A stretch of DNA of 64,000 nucleotides from Austwickia chelonae NBRC 105200 (GTDB lineage: Bacteria; Actinomycetota; Actinomycetes; Actinomycetales; Dermatophilaceae), in assembly GCF_000298175.1 (NCBI RefSeq), contig NZ_BAGZ01000008.1, positions 496,001 to 560,000 on the forward strand, written 5' to 3'. The position numbers and the translations under genes were made by a program. Numbering within the stretch: the stretch's first letter is position 1; each line of letters opens with the position of its first letter. Below, piece after piece: positions 17,543 to 27,741 of this stretch. The notes under the pieces are model-generated. The model had not been told where the DNA came from and ran no database searches. It saw nothing but the letters and a program-made list of their open reading frames with translations.

Positions 17543-19305
17543 GCGGACGTCGACTGAGGTTCCCCTCCCGCGCCACCGCCCGGGGCCCGGTCGCCTTCTT
17601 CACCGAACGACGGCTCCGCCCCCGAGGCGACGGCCAGGAGGAACCGGTCGGTCCGTGGATGAGGGTGGTGGCCTGGGTCTCCATCGCCGCCGCAGCCCTG
17701 GGTGCCGCGTACGTCCTGCTCGCCTGGTACGCCGGGCGTGATGTCCCCGACCACGTGTCCGCCGGTGGCGTCGAGATCGGCGGATTGGATCCGCAGAGCG
17801 CACGTCAACGGATCGAGGCAGCATCCGCCCGGTGGGAACGTAGGCCGTTGAGCGTGCGCCTGGAGGACCGGACCGCGATGCTCGCACCCCGTCCTTCGGG
17901 CGTCCGGGTCGACAGCACGGCCACGGTCGCCCAGGTCACCGGCCTGCATCTGAACCCGGCGACCGTGTGGCAGCGCCTACGGGGAGATTTCGATGTCCCC
18001 GTGCGTTCCGTCGTCGACCAGGCGGTCCTGCGCACGGCTCTGGCACCGGTCGTCGCCCAGGTGGAACGTCCGGTCAAGGAGGGAACGGTGACCTTCCCCG
18101 CCGGGGTGGTCGTCGCGGACCGTCCGGTGACGGGACGGACGGTCGATGTCGCGGCCACGGCGCGCGCGGTGGAGGAGCGGTGGCCGGAGTCCCCTGCGGT
18201 GCGTGGGGTGGTGCAGGAGTTGTCGCCGCGGGTGTCGGCGCAGGTGTTCGACCAGGCGGTGGAGTCGGTCGCCCGTAAGGCGGTGGCCGGTCCGGTGGAG
18301 GTGGTGGCGGCGGGGGGCGCGGTCACGGTGCAGCCGGCGCAGTTCGCTCCGGCGTTGAGCATGGTCGAGGAGGGGGGTGTGTTGTCCTTGAAGGTGGGGG
18401 AGCGGGAGATCCTGGATGTGCTGCGCACGGTGGGGCCTGCCGTGGAGCGTGCTCCGGTGAATGCGACGGTCCGGGTGGAGGGCCTGCGCCCGGTGGTCGT
18501 GCAGGAGCGGGCGGGTTCGCAGCTCGAGGGTGCTTCTGCGGTGACGGAGGTGACGAAGGCGTTGACGGGTACTCCGCGTCGGGCCGAGGTGAAGTCGGTG
18601 CCGGTGGCGCCGACCCTGACTGCGGCGGAGGTCTCCGGTTATCGGATTTCCTCGGAGGTCGGCCGGGCGTCGGTGCGTTTCTCGGCGGATACGGAGAGCG
18701 GGAAGTTGGCCAATGCCGCTCAGGCGGTGAAGTCGTTGGACGGGGTGTTGGTGGGGCCGGGGAAGTCGTTCTCGTTCAATGCGACGGTGGGGGCGCGGAC
18801 GGCAGATCGGGGTTTCGTGGCGACGTCGGGTGTTCTGCCTGGGGTCGGCAGGCAGGACGACGGCGGGGTGGGCCAGGTGGCGTCGGCGGTCTACGAGGCG
18901 GCTTTCCGGGCGGGGCTGGTGATGGGCCCGAGGACGGCGTTCTCCTCCTATGTGCCGGGGTTGTCGGCGGGCCTGGACGCCAGGGTGGGTCCGGAGGGGC
19001 CGGACGTCTCCTTCTCGGCGGATGCTGCGGGCGGGGTGTTGGTGACGGCGCGGACGACCGGGACTTCGGTGGACGTTGTCCTGTGGGGTCCGCCGGACAC
19101 GGGGACGACGGTGACGGCGCTGCGTCCGACGAAGGTGACGCGTCCGGCTGCGGTGCGTGACCGGTCGGCGGGGTGCCGGGCGCGGACCCTGCAACCGGGT
19201 TTCGACATCACGGTGCGTCGGGTGTGGACGGTGCAGGGACGTGAGGAGCGTCGTGATGAGATCTTCACCCGGTACGCCCCGGTGCCTGCGGTGACCTGTG
19301 GTTGA
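17539..19305 (+). CDS. Membrane-anchored VanW-family protein with putative peptidoglycan-binding domain
   Basis: A 588-residue protein. A cytoplasmic N-terminus of about 38 residues is followed by one transmembrane segment (about 39-60), then a repeated beta-rich region starting VSAGGVEIGGLDPQSARQ, typical of the PG_binding_4 domain, and a C-terminal VanW domain around residues 375-510 (VGPGKSFSFNATVG, GGVGQVASAVYEAAFRAGL). VanW proteins are linked to the cell wall; biochemical activity is not settled. Codon use shifts to very G/T-rich third positions in the second half. Third gene of the mshB operon by 4-base overlap. Confidence 0.8.
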   Translation: MSGRRLRFPSRATARGPVAFFTERRLRPRGDGQEEPVGPWMRVVAWVSIAAAALGAAYVLLAWYAGRDVPDHVSAGGVEIGGLDPQSARQRIEAASARWERRPLSVRLEDRTAMLAPRPSGVRVDSTATVAQVTGLHLNPATVWQRLRGDFDVPVRSVVDQAVLRTALAPVVAQVERPVKEGTVTFPAGVVVADRPVTGRTVDVAATARAVEERWPESPAVRGVVQELSPRVSAQVFDQAVESVARKAVAGPVEVVAAGGAVTVQPAQFAPALSMVEEGGVLSLKVGEREILDVLRTVGPAVERAPVNATVRVEGLRPVVVQERAGSQLEGASAVTEVTKALTGTPRRAEVKSVPVAPTLTAAEVSGYRISSEVGRASVRFSADTESGKLANAAQAVKSLDGVLVGPGKSFSFNATVGARTADRGFVATSGVLPGVGRQDDGGVGQVASAVYEAAFRAGLVMGPRTAFSSYVPGLSAGLDARVGPEGPDVSFSADAAGGVLVTARTTGTSVDVVLWGPPDTGTTVTALRPTKVTRPAAVRDRSAGCRARTLQPGFDITVRRVWTVQGREERRDEIFTRYAPVPAVTCG

Positions 19306-19455
19306 CCGTTCTCGCTGATGGGGGTTTCGCCGGCGGTCTTTGCCGGGGTGTGTCCGCGGTGAGCGGATGTTTCTCCGTGCCGGGCCCGTTCCACATCGGG
19401 GCTTGTCGGGGGGATACTGTGTCTGGCGTCATACCAGCTCAGGAGGACCTATCCC

Positions 19456-19776
19456 ATGACGTACGTCATCGCTCAGCCTTGCGTCGACATCAAGGACAAG
19501 GCTTGCATCGAGGAATGTCCCGTCGACTGCATCTACGAGGGTGAACGTTCTCTGTACATCCATCCGGACGAGTGTGTCGACTGCGGGGCCTGTGAGCCCG
19601 TCTGCCCGACCGAAGCGATCTTCTACGAGGACGACGTCCCGGACGAGTGGGCCGATTACACCGGCGCGAATGCCGAGTTCTTCGATGACCTCGGTAGCCC
19701 AGGCGGCGCAGCCAAGCTCGGACAGATCGGTAAGGATCACCCGTTGATCTCGGCTCTGCCCCCTCAGGGCGAGTGA
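19456..19776 (+). CDS. fdxA: 7Fe ferredoxin
   Basis: A 106-residue bacterial ferredoxin with eight cysteines near positions 9, 17, 21, 25, 40, 43, 46 and 50, in the pattern of a 3Fe-4S plus a 4Fe-4S cluster (CIEECPVDC and CVDCGACEPVCP). It carries electrons in the cytoplasm. AGGAGGACC precedes the ATG. The stop overlaps the GTG start of dapC by 4 bases, the same fdxC-dapC pairing known from mycobacteria. Confidence 0.93.
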   Translation: MTYVIAQPCVDIKDKACIEECPVDCIYEGERSLYIHPDECVDCGACEPVCPTEAIFYEDDVPDEWADYTGANAEFFDDLGSPGGAAKLGQIGKDHPLISALPPQGE

Positions 19777-20975
19777 GCTCGGCATCGCAGCGGGCGGGCG
19801 GGAACTCCCCGGCGGGTCTCCCGCCCGCTCAGCGTTTCGGTCTGCCTGATTTTCCGTGGGACACGTTGGCGCCGGCCAAGCAGCGGGCTTCGGCGCATCC
19901 TGATGGCATCGTGGATCTGTCGATGGGTGCTCCGGTCGATCCCACTCCGGAGGTGATCCGTCGGGCTCTGGCGGAGGCTGCGGATGCGCACGGCTATCCG
20001 CAGACGCACGGCACGCCGGCTCTGCGGGCTGCGGTCGTCGAGTGGTTCGAGCGGCGTCGGGGTGTGGCCGGGCTCGATCCGGCAGGTGTCTTGCCGACCA
20101 TCGGGAGCAAGGAGATGGTGGCCTGGTTGCCGATGCTGCTGGGGCTGGGCCCCGGGGATGCGGTGGCTTTTCCGTCGGTGGCCTATCCGACCTATGACGT
20201 GGGTGCACGGTTGGCCGGGGCGAGGCCGCTGCCTTTCGACAAGGTGGCAGAGCTCGGCCCGGCGGAGTCCGCTGATGCGCCGGCTCTGGTCTGGGTGAAC
20301 AGCCCGGGCAACCCGACCGGGAAGGTTTTGGACGTCGGGGAATTGGCGGAGATCGTGGCCTGGGCTCGTCGTCGGGGCGCGGTCGTGGTCGGTGACGAGT
20401 GTTATGCCGAGCTCGACTGGCGTGAGGACGTTCCGGATGCTGTTTCCGGTGTGCGGGGCTCGGTGCCGAGCCTGCTCGATCCTCGGGTGTGCGGTGGCGA
20501 CCACACCGGGTTGTTGGTGTGCTATTCGCTGAGCAAGCAGAGCAATCTGGGCGGTTATCGGGCTGCTTTCGTCGCTGGTGACCCGGCTCTGGTGGCTAGG
20601 TTGTTGGAGGTGCGGCGGCACGCGGGGATGATGATGCCTTCCCCGGTCCAGGAGGCGATGAGGGTCGCTCTGGCCGAGGACGGTCATGTCGCCGAGCAGC
20701 GGGAGCGGTATGCGCGGCGTCGTGCTGTGCTGTTGCCGGCTCTTCTCGGTGCGGGTTTCAAGGTCGAGGAGTCGCAGGCAGGTCTTTACCTGTGGTCGAC
20801 TCGGGATGAGGACTGCTGGGAGACGGTTGATTTCCTGGCCGGGCTGGGCATTCTGGCGGCACCGGGCTCTTTCTACGGTGTGGCGGCTTCCCGGCATGTG
20901 CGGATCGCTCTGACGGCGACCGACGAGCGGATCGCGGCTGCGGCTGCACGGCTCGTCGGTTCCGTCAGGTCCTGA
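19773..20975 (+). CDS. dapC: N-succinyldiaminopimelate aminotransferase
   Basis: A 400-residue class I/II aminotransferase, GTG start inside the fdxA stop (GTGA). Motifs: MGAPVDPTPEVIR, YPQTHGTPALRAA, VNSPGNPTGKVLD, VVGDECYAELDW and the PLP Lys in YSLSKQSNLGGYR. It converts N-succinyl-2-amino-6-ketopimelate and glutamate to N-succinyl-diaminopimelate in the lysine/peptidoglycan pathway. The coupling to ferredoxin and the nearby dapD and dapE support the assignment over other aminotransferases. Confidence 0.88.
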   Translation: MSSASQRAGGNSPAGLPPAQRFGLPDFPWDTLAPAKQRASAHPDGIVDLSMGAPVDPTPEVIRRALAEAADAHGYPQTHGTPALRAAVVEWFERRRGVAGLDPAGVLPTIGSKEMVAWLPMLLGLGPGDAVAFPSVAYPTYDVGARLAGARPLPFDKVAELGPAESADAPALVWVNSPGNPTGKVLDVGELAEIVAWARRRGAVVVGDECYAELDWREDVPDAVSGVRGSVPSLLDPRVCGGDHTGLLVCYSLSKQSNLGGYRAAFVAGDPALVARLLEVRRHAGMMMPSPVQEAMRVALAEDGHVAEQRERYARRRAVLLPALLGAGFKVEESQAGLYLWSTRDEDCWETVDFLAGLGILAAPGSFYGVAASRHVRIALTATDERIAAAAARLVGSVRS

Positions 20976-21005
20976 TCGGCTCCGGGGCCTTTCGAGGATC
21001 GGGGT

Positions 21006-21914
21006 TCACTGCCTGATCATGGTGATCCGGACGGCATTGTCTGCCGCCGGTTCACCGTGATCGGCCCAGGCCGGGGCGTCCGAAGAGGCATCCCGTTTCC
21101 AGACCTTTTTGCCCAGTCTGATTTCCGAGACCCCGAATTCGTGTGCTCCGGCCAGCGCCCAGGTGGCTGCGGTACCGGCGGCTCGCGCGGTCCTCGGCTC
21201 GATGACCAGCGTGTTGTTCTTGACCTGGGCGCGCAGGCCGGTTTCCCGCAGGAGAAGTTTCTGTACCTCGGCGGCGGATGATCCGGCTTCGGCCTTGCCC
21301 AGCGAACAGTTCATGCTGAGCGGTCGGATTCCGGTCAGCGGTGCGGCATAGGCCTCCGCTGGGGTCTCGTGTTGTGCGTAGGCATTGGGAAATCCGCTGA
21401 GCTGGACTTTCTGGGCTGCTTTCGTCAGCGGCATCTCCTGCCAGCCGGGCACTTTGACCAGCCCGTCGTAGAACTTGTCGGTGGAGTAGACCGGGTCGCG
21501 GATCTGGGCGACGGTTCCCCATCCTTGGCTGGGACGCTGCTGGAAGAGCCCTACCGAGTCGCGGTCGCCGCCGGCGAGATTCCGCAATTTTGATTCCTGC
21601 ATCGCGGTGGCGATGGCGATGGTGGCGGCTCTGGGCGGCAGCTGGCGGCGGCTGGCGGCGGCGGAGATCGTCGAGGCGTGTCGGACCTGTTCGGTGGACA
21701 GGTCGAATTCGGCACCTCGCTGGTTGGTGAAGGTGCAGCGGGGTGGTCCGATGAAGCCGGTGTCCAGGAGATGGTGTACGAAGACCACTCCGGTGGCGCC
21801 CAGGACGAGGGCGCCCAATCCTGCGATGAAGCGGTTGCGGCGGGTCCGGTTGGGGGGTCGCTGAGGCTCAGCGACCCCCCAACCGGGGGATCCCCACGAG
21901 TCAGTCGTTCGCAT
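21006..21914 (-). CDS. Membrane-anchored lysozyme-fold (SLT-like) protein
   Basis: A 302-residue protein with a basic cytoplasmic N-terminus, one transmembrane segment near residues 28-47 and an extracytoplasmic part. Residues 95-150 read [19 protein letters not shown] then [19 protein letters not shown], the layout of soluble lytic transglycosylase-like domains, with Glu in MQES at the catalytic position. The family is often mislabelled 'heavy metal transporter'. The C-terminal third is of unknown fold. Its start overlaps the end of dapD by 14 bases, so both may be co-transcribed. Confidence 0.65.
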   Translation of the reverse strand: MRTTDSWGSPGWGVAEPQRPPNRTRRNRFIAGLGALVLGATGVVFVHHLLDTGFIGPPRCTFTNQRGAEFDLSTEQVRHASTISAAASRRQLPPRAATIAIATAMQESKLRNLAGGDRDSVGLFQQRPSQGWGTVAQIRDPVYSTDKFYDGLVKVPGWQEMPLTKAAQKVQLSGFPNAYAQHETPAEAYAAPLTGIRPLSMNCSLGKAEAGSSAAEVQKLLLRETGLRAQVKNNTLVIEPRTARAAGTAATWALAGAHEFGVSEIRLGKKVWKRDASSDAPAWADHGEPAADNAVRITMIRQ

Positions 21915-22839
21915 GCAGCGCGGAGTTCAGCTGGATGCCGTGACCGTCCCGGGAACGGGCCTCCACGGTGCCGGAGACGGAGTTGCGGATGAACAGAAGG
22001 CCGGACTGGCCGGACAGTTCACGGGCCTTGGTGACGCGGCCGTCGGACAGGGTGACCTTGGTGCCTGCGGTGACATAGAGCCCGGCTTCGACGACGCAGT
22101 CGTCGCCCAGGGCGATACCCAGCCCGGATTCGGCTCCCAGCAGGCAACGCTTGCCGATCCGGACGCGCTGGGTGCCACCGCCGGAGAGAGTGCCCATGGT
22201 GGATGCGCCGCCGCCGATGTCGGAGCCGTCCTCGACGACGACGCCCTGGCTGATGCGGCCTTCGACCATGGAGTGCCCCAGGGTTCCGGCGTTGAAGTTC
22301 ACGAATCCTTCGTGCATGACGGTGGTGCCCTCGGCGAGGTGCGCGCCCAGGCGGACCCGGTCGGCGTCGGCGATGCGGACCCCGCTGGGCAGTACGTAGT
22401 CGACCATGCGGGGGAACTTGTCGACGCCGTGGACGGTGACCGGGCCGTCGGCGCGCAGCCGGGCACGGGTCGTTTCGAAACCTTCGGGGGAGCAGGGCCC
22501 CGCGGAGGTCCACACGACGTTGGGGAGTTTCCCGAAGATGCCGTCCAGGTTGATGCTGTTGGGCTCGACGAGGCGGTGCGAGAGCAGATGGAGACGCAGG
22601 TAGGCGTCAGGGGTGTCGGCCGGAGGGGCATCCAGGTCGATCCGGGTCTGGACGACGGTGGTGTGGACGCCACGTCGAGGGTCGGTCTTCTCCAGCGCGG
22701 CGAGTTCCACGGGCGCAGCATGCGGGCTGTCCGCGGGTGCTTCGCCGATTTCTGGCGCGGGGTACCAGGTGTCGAGGATCGTGCCTGATTCTGTAGTGGT
22801 CGCGAGGCCCCAGCCCCACGCGGCGCGCTGCATAGTCAT
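21901..22839 (-). CDS. dapD: Tetrahydrodipicolinate N-succinyltransferase
   Basis: A left-handed beta-helix acyltransferase of the actinobacterial DapD type: [76 protein letters not shown], and [12 protein letters not shown] then [10 protein letters not shown]. It transfers succinyl from succinyl-CoA to tetrahydrodipicolinate. The start at 22839 gives 312 residues and matches known family starts; a GTG at 22869 would add ten residues, and neither has a clear ribosome site. Divergent from dapE. Confidence 0.9.
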   Translation of the reverse strand: MTMQRAAWGWGLATTTESGTILDTWYPAPEIGEAPADSPHAAPVELAALEKTDPRRGVHTTVVQTRIDLDAPPADTPDAYLRLHLLSHRLVEPNSINLDGIFGKLPNVVWTSAGPCSPEGFETTRARLRADGPVTVHGVDKFPRMVDYVLPSGVRIADADRVRLGAHLAEGTTVMHEGFVNFNAGTLGHSMVEGRISQGVVVEDGSDIGGGASTMGTLSGGGTQRVRIGKRCLLGAESGLGIALGDDCVVEAGLYVTAGTKVTLSDGRVTKARELSGQSGLLFIRNSVSGTVEARSRDGHGIQLNSALHAND

Positions 22840-22916
22840 GACGCCCAAGCGTAGAGGAGTTGTCTGCACTTGCGCTGAGGCTGGGTCCGTGCGGGGTGCG
22901 GGCTAGGTTGGCCGGT

Positions 22917-24029
22917 ATGACAGATCTGGATCTTGAACTCGACGTGGTGGATCTGACCGCGGCGATCTGCGATATCGCTTCGGTGAGTGGGCAGGAAGGG
23001 CCGCTGGCGGATGCGGTGGAGGCCGCATTGCGTCGCTATGACCATCTGGTGGTGACCCGATCGGGGAATGTGGTGGTTGCCCGTACGGAGTCGGGTCGGT
23101 CCGAGCGGGTGATCCTGGCAGGTCATCTGGACACTGTTCCGTTGACCGAGCCGCCGAATCTGCCGACCCGGATCGTGGCGGACGCCCAGGGTCTTCCGGA
23201 GATGTGGGGGCGCGGGACGGTCGATATGAAGGGCGGGGTGGCGGTTCAGCTGCGGTTGGCGGCTACGCTCGTCGCGCCGAACCGGGATGTCACCTATGTC
23301 TTCTACGACTGCGAGGAGGTGGAGTCGGCGCGGAACGGGTTGGGGCGGATGGCGTTGTCTCATCCGGACCTGTTGGCGGCAGATTTCGCGGTGCTCTTGG
23401 AGCCGACGTGCGCCGAGGTCGAGGGGGGGTGCAAGGGCACGGTGCGGGTGCGTCTGTCGACTTCGGGGGTGGCGGCTCATTCCGGGAGGCCGTGGACGGG
23501 GGAGAACGCGGTCCACAAGCTGGCACCGGCGTTGTCCTTCCTGTCGTCCTATGAGGCCAGGACGGTGGAGGTGGACGGTCTGATCTACCGGGAGGGGCTG
23601 TCAGCAGTGGGGATCTCCGGCGGTGCGGGGAACAACGTGGTCCCCGACGAGGCGTCGTTGTTGGTGAACTACCGTTTCGCGCCGGATCTGACGGGCGAGC
23701 AGGCGGTGGCTCATCTTCGAGAGTGTTTTCCCGAGTACGCCTTGGAGGTGGTCGACCTGGCGGAGGGTGCTCGGCCCGGGTTGGACCGGCCGGTGGCGCA
23801 GGCCTTCGTGGAGGCGTTGGGTGTACGCGTCTCGGCGAAGCAGGGGTGGACGGATGTGGCGCGTTTCTCGGCGTTGGGGGTGCCTGCGGTGAACTTCGGC
23901 CCGGGGGATCCGTTGTTGGCCCATAAGGATGATGAGCGAGTTCCTTTGTCGCAGTTGCGATCCGCGGAGGAAGCTTTGGGTCGCTGGTTGGTCGGCGTCG
24001 AAACCGACTCGGTTCCGGGAGCCAGCTGA
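22917..24029 (+). CDS. dapE: Succinyl-diaminopimelate desuccinylase
   Basis: A 370-residue M20-family metallopeptidase. Metal-binding and catalytic motifs are LAGHLDTVP, GRGTVDMKGGVAV and YDCEEVE, with a typical lid domain in the middle and a His-containing end (GDPLLAHKDDERVP). It removes succinate from N-succinyl-diaminopimelate, the step after DapC. The ATG at 22917 follows 77 bases after the divergent dapD start. No operon partner downstream, since ahpC starts 200 bases later with its own control region. Confidence 0.9.
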   Translation: MTDLDLELDVVDLTAAICDIASVSGQEGPLADAVEAALRRYDHLVVTRSGNVVVARTESGRSERVILAGHLDTVPLTEPPNLPTRIVADAQGLPEMWGRGTVDMKGGVAVQLRLAATLVAPNRDVTYVFYDCEEVESARNGLGRMALSHPDLLAADFAVLLEPTCAEVEGGCKGTVRVRLSTSGVAAHSGRPWTGENAVHKLAPALSFLSSYEARTVEVDGLIYREGLSAVGISGGAGNNVVPDEASLLVNYRFAPDLTGEQAVAHLRECFPEYALEVVDLAEGARPGLDRPVAQAFVEALGVRVSAKQGWTDVARFSALGVPAVNFGPGDPLLAHKDDERVPLSQLRSAEEALGRWLVGVETDSVPGAS

Positions 24030-24171
24030 CCGTTCGTCGAGCGGTGGGATCTGTGGGGGCATGGATCGGCTGCGGAGGGGCAAGGGCGTGATGTGCAGGG
24101 GCGTAGTTCATAGCTTTCCCCTATGGTCGATATCCATACAAACGATCGACGCTGCCTAGCATTTACATTTC

Positions 24172-24196
24172 TTTCGATATAGGGTTCTTATCGAAA
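24172..24196. promoter_or_regulatory. Inverted repeat upstream of ahpC, candidate OxyR operator
   Basis: TTTCGATA (24172-24179) and TATCGAAA (24189-24196) form a perfect 8-base inverted repeat with 9 bases between, 34 bases before the ahpC ATG. A LysR-type OxyR gene lies 2.5 kb downstream in the same peroxide cluster. The palindrome with T/A-rich arms fits LysR-type binding; the AT-rich area just upstream (24150-24170) is likely the promoter. Confidence 0.5.
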
Positions 24197-24230
24197 GTTC
24201 ACCCGAGACCACGAAGGAGCTGCACCACCC

Positions 24231-24794
24231 ATGTCGCTCATGAACACCCAGATCCTGCCGTTCAAGACCACTGCCTACAAGGCCGGTGAATTCGTCGAGG
24301 TCTCCGACGCCGACGTCAAGGGCAAGTGGGCCATCTTCTTCTTCTACCCGGCCGACTTCACCTTCGTCTGCCCCACCGAGCTGGGCGACCTCGCCGACCA
24401 CTACGAGGAGCTGCAGAAGCTCGGCGTCGAGGTCTACTCGGTCTCCACCGACACCCACTTCGTGCACAAGGCGTGGGCCGACACCACCGAGACCATCGGC
24501 AAGATCAAGTACTACATGCTCGGTGACGCCAACGGCGAGATCACCAACAACTTCCAGAACATGCGTCCGGGCGCCGGGCTGGCCGACCGCGCCACCTTCC
24601 TCGTCGACCCCGAGGGCATCATCCAGTACATCGAGACCACCGCCGAAGGCATCGGCCGCGAGGCCGACGCGCTGATGCGCAAGGTCAAGGCCGCCCAGTA
24701 CGTCGCGGCGCACCCGGGCGAGGTCTGCCCGGCCAAGTGGAAGGAAGGGGAGACCACCCTCAAGCCCTCCATCGACCTGGTCGGCAAGATCTGA
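24231..24794 (+). CDS. ahpC: Alkyl hydroperoxide reductase C (2-Cys peroxiredoxin)
   Basis: A 187-residue peroxiredoxin. Peroxidatic Cys47 in [12 protein letters not shown] and resolving Cys166 in GEVCPAKW mark a typical 2-Cys enzyme of the AhpC class, with the length of enteric AhpC. It reduces hydrogen peroxide and organic peroxides and is recycled by AhpF. GAAGGAG lies upstream of the ATG. A perfect hairpin separates it from ahpF, consistent with more AhpC than AhpF being made. Confidence 0.95.
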   Translation: MSLMNTQILPFKTTAYKAGEFVEVSDADVKGKWAIFFFYPADFTFVCPTELGDLADHYEELQKLGVEVYSVSTDTHFVHKAWADTTETIGKIKYYMLGDANGEITNNFQNMRPGAGLADRATFLVDPEGIIQYIETTAEGIGREADALMRKVKAAQYVAAHPGEVCPAKWKEGETTLKPSIDLVGKI

Positions 24795-24828
24795 CCCAGT
24801 CACCTCCCACCGGCCCCCGTGGCCACTG

Positions 24829-24863
24829 CCGCGGCGAGCGTCCCGACGCAACGCTCGCCGCGG
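24829..24863 (+). terminator. Hairpin between ahpC and ahpF (partial terminator)
   Basis: CCGCGGCGAGCGT (24829-24841) pairs perfectly with ACGCTCGCCGCGG (24851-24863) around a 9-base loop. No T-run follows. It may stop part of the transcripts so that ahpC exceeds ahpF, or protect the ahpC 3' end. Confidence 0.65.
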
Positions 24864-25026
24864 CCGCACCACGCCTCGTCATCCGCCCTGTCGGGCCGGG
24901 GAACGCCCCGGACCCTCACGACGACTGACGATCGCACCACCCGATCATCCACCTACCACCGCTGCGGGCACCCGTCGACGGGCGATCAGCCCTGCCCGCA
25001 CGCCGCCGCCCCGACCGAGGAGAGCC

Positions 25027-26598
25027 ATGCTGGACAAGGACCTGCAGGATCAACTGAAGACCTACCTGGAGATGGTGAAGGACCCCATCGAACTGGTCGC
25101 CACGCTCGGTGAAGGCCCCAAATCGGCTGATCTGCGCGCTCTGCTGGAGGAGATCGCCGCGCTCTCCGACAAGGTCACCGCCCGATACGACGGCACCGGC
25201 GACCGCCATCCCAGCTTCGACATCGTCCGCGTCGGAACAGACATCAAGGTGACCTTCGCCGGTCTGCCGCTGGGTCATGAATTCACTTCTCTCGTCCTGG
25301 CCCTGCTGCACGTCGGTGGGCACACCGTCAAAGAGGACGCGGACACCATCGCCGCGATCCAGTCCCTCGAAGGGACCTACGAGTTCACGACCTACATGTC
25401 GCTCGAATGCCAGAACTGCCCGGCTGTCGTCCAAGCCCTGAACGCGATGGCCGTGCTCAACCCCCGTATCCGGCACACCGCCGTCGAAGGCTCCCTCTTC
25501 CAGGACGAGGTCACCGAGAAGAACATCCTCGCGGTGCCCGCCATCTACCTCAACGGTGAACTCTTCGGCCAAGGACGCATGGACGCCGCCCAGATCGTGG
25601 CCAAGCTCGACTCCGGAGCCACCGAACGCGCCGCCGCCAAGCTCAACGAGAAGGAGCCCTTCGAGGTCCTCGTCGTCGGCGGAGGACCCGCCGGGGCGTC
25701 CGCCGCGGTGTACACCGCACGGAAGGGCATCCGCACCGGCCTCGTCGCCGAACGTTTCGGCGGCCAGGTCCTGGACACCATGGCGATCGAGAACTTCGTC
25801 TCGGTGCCCTACACCGAAGGGCCGACCTTCGCGGCCAACCTCGAACAGCATGTCACCCAGTACGAGGTCGATCTCGTCAAAGGACCGGTCGCGACGAAAC
25901 TGATCCCGGCCGCCGAGCTCGGTGGACTGCACACCGTCGAATTCGGCGCGGGAACGTTGAAGGCCAAGACCGTGGTCCTGGCCACCGGGGCCCGCTGGCG
26001 TCACATGGGCATCCCCGGCGAGGAGGAGTACCGCAACAAAGGCGTCACCTTCTGCCCGCACTGCGACGGCCCGCTCTTCAAAGGGAAGCGGATCGCCGTC
26101 ATCGGCGGGGGGAACTCCGGGATCGAGGCCGCCATCGACCTGGCCGGCGTCGTAGGGCATGTCACCGTCATCGAGTTCCTCGACGTCCTCCGCGCGGACG
26201 AAGTCCTCGTCGACAAGCTCAAGAGCCTGCCCAATGTCGACATCATCATGAACGCCCGCACGACGGAGGTCCTGGGCGACGGCACCCAGGTCACCGGCCT
26301 CACCTACGAGGACCGCATCAGCGGGGAGATCCGCGAACTGGAGCTTCAGGGCATCTTCGTGCAGATCGGGCTGCTGCCCAACACCGAGTGGCTCAAGGGC
26401 GCGGTGGAGCTCTCCGAACGGGGCGAGATCGTCACCGACGTGCGCGGAGCCACGGACATCCCCGGAATCTTCGGCGCCGGCGACTGCACCACCGTCCCGT
26501 ACAAGCAGATCCTCATCGCCGAGGGCACCGGCGCCACCGCAGCGCTGTCCGCCTTCGACCACCTCATCCGCACGAGCGCACCTGCTGCTCACCACTGA
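25027..26598 (+). CDS. ahpF: Alkyl hydroperoxide reductase subunit F
   Basis: A 523-residue flavoprotein. The first 200 residues are the tandem thioredoxin-fold domain with the redox pair CQNC, and the rest is a thioredoxin-reductase-like part: FAD site [17 protein letters not shown], redox pair CPHC followed by DGPLFKG, NAD(P)H site [14 protein letters not shown] and a C-terminal FAD motif GIFGAGDCT. Electrons pass from NADH through the CPHC and CQNC pairs to AhpC. Use of AhpF instead of AhpD distinguishes this organism from mycobacteria. Confidence 0.95.
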   Translation: MLDKDLQDQLKTYLEMVKDPIELVATLGEGPKSADLRALLEEIAALSDKVTARYDGTGDRHPSFDIVRVGTDIKVTFAGLPLGHEFTSLVLALLHVGGHTVKEDADTIAAIQSLEGTYEFTTYMSLECQNCPAVVQALNAMAVLNPRIRHTAVEGSLFQDEVTEKNILAVPAIYLNGELFGQGRMDAAQIVAKLDSGATERAAAKLNEKEPFEVLVVGGGPAGASAAVYTARKGIRTGLVAERFGGQVLDTMAIENFVSVPYTEGPTFAANLEQHVTQYEVDLVKGPVATKLIPAAELGGLHTVEFGAGTLKAKTVVLATGARWRHMGIPGEEEYRNKGVTFCPHCDGPLFKGKRIAVIGGGNSGIEAAIDLAGVVGHVTVIEFLDVLRADEVLVDKLKSLPNVDIIMNARTTEVLGDGTQVTGLTYEDRISGEIRELELQGIFVQIGLLPNTEWLKGAVELSERGEIVTDVRGATDIPGIFGAGDCTTVPYKQILIAEGTGATAALSAFDHLIRTSAPAAHH

Positions 26599-26688
26599 GT
26601 CCACGCTCACCCGTGCGACGGAGGCCGCCACCGACCACGGCGCCGGAGCACACCGATCCGGCCCGCCCGAGCGGGCCCACCCACCCTG

Positions 26689-26739
26689 CCGTCCGTCCGT
26701 ACAGCTTCCAAGGAGATGCTGAAGGGTACGGCCGGACGG
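26689..26739 (+). terminator. Long hairpin between ahpF and oxyR
   Basis: CCGTCCGTCCGTAC (26689-26702) pairs with GTACGGCCGGACGG (26726-26739) with one mismatch, and inner CTTC/GAAG bases can pair. A smaller stem GGCCCGC/GCGGGCC sits just before. This probably ends the ahpF transcript; it lies 30 bases before oxyR, so read-through or control of oxyR is also possible. Confidence 0.55.
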
Positions 26740-26769
26740 CGGGGACGCACTAACTGAGGAGACGGACGA

Positions 26770-27672
26770 ATGAACCTGCGGGACCTGGAGTATTTAGTCG
26801 CCTTGGCCGACCACAGGCACTTCGGCCGAGCGGCCGCATCCTGCTTCGTCAGCCAGCCGACCCTGTCCACGCAGATCAAGAAACTGGAATCAGAGCTGGG
26901 CACGCCTCTGGTCGAACGAGGAGCACGTAATGTGCTGCTCACCCCGGCCGGGCACGAAGTCGTAGCCCGCGCACGTCATCTGCTCGACGAGGTCGACCAG
27001 ATCCGCAGGATCGCCCGCGCCGTCGCCGATCCAGAATCCGGCACCCTACGCATCGGTCTCTTCCCCACGATCGCCCCGTACCTCCTACCCCACGTCATCC
27101 CAGCTCTGCACGAACGTTTCCCCCGGCTCGACCTGCAACTGGTGGAGGAGAAATCCGGGGAGCTGGTCAACCGGCTGCGGGCAGGTTCCCTCGACGCCGC
27201 CGTGCTCGCCCTGCCCTTGCACGAGGAATCCCTGGCCTGGGAGCCTCTCTTCCGCGAGGACTTCCTCCTCGCGGTGCCCTACGGTCACGCCGTGGCCGAA
27301 TATGCCGAACCGTTGTCACCGGCCGTCCTCGCCGGTCAGGAGCTTCTCCTCCTGGAGGACGGACACTGTCTGCGTGACCAGGCCCTCGACGTCTGTTCCC
27401 GATCCGGCGGGCAGGAAAGGGACGGTTTCCGCGCGACCAGTCTGGAGACTCTCCGGCATATGGTCGCCACCGGCGCCGGGATGACCCTGTTGCCGGAGCT
27501 GGCGGTCAGCCCGCCGGTCGCCGACCACGCCGGGGTCGTCGTCAAGCGGATGGACTCCCCGGCGCCTCACCGTGACATCGCCCTGGTCCGTCGAGCCAGC
27601 CATGTGGACGTGGCGCTGCTCAAAGGGGTCGCCGAAGTGCTGCGGGACTTGCCGTACGTGACCCCGCTGTGA
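26770..27672 (+). CDS. oxyR: LysR-type peroxide-responsive regulator
   Basis: A 300-residue LysR-family activator. The N-terminal winged helix-turn-helix reads MNLRDLEYLVALADHRHFGR, then ASCFVSQPTLSTQIKKLE. In the effector domain the two redox cysteines of OxyR are kept as GHCLRDQALDVC, which forms the peroxide-sensing disulfide in E. coli. Its place after ahpCF and the palindrome before ahpC support autoregulated control of the peroxide genes. Confidence 0.9.
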   Translation: MNLRDLEYLVALADHRHFGRAAASCFVSQPTLSTQIKKLESELGTPLVERGARNVLLTPAGHEVVARARHLLDEVDQIRRIARAVADPESGTLRIGLFPTIAPYLLPHVIPALHERFPRLDLQLVEEKSGELVNRLRAGSLDAAVLALPLHEESLAWEPLFREDFLLAVPYGHAVAEYAEPLSPAVLAGQELLLLEDGHCLRDQALDVCSRSGGQERDGFRATSLETLRHMVATGAGMTLLPELAVSPPVADHAGVVVKRMDSPAPHRDIALVRRASHVDVALLKGVAEVLRDLPYVTPL

Positions 27673-27741
27673 ACGAAGCGCTCTGCGGACACGCGGGAGC
27701 AGGACCCGCCCAGGCCGGGATGACGTCGATAGCGTGACCGG

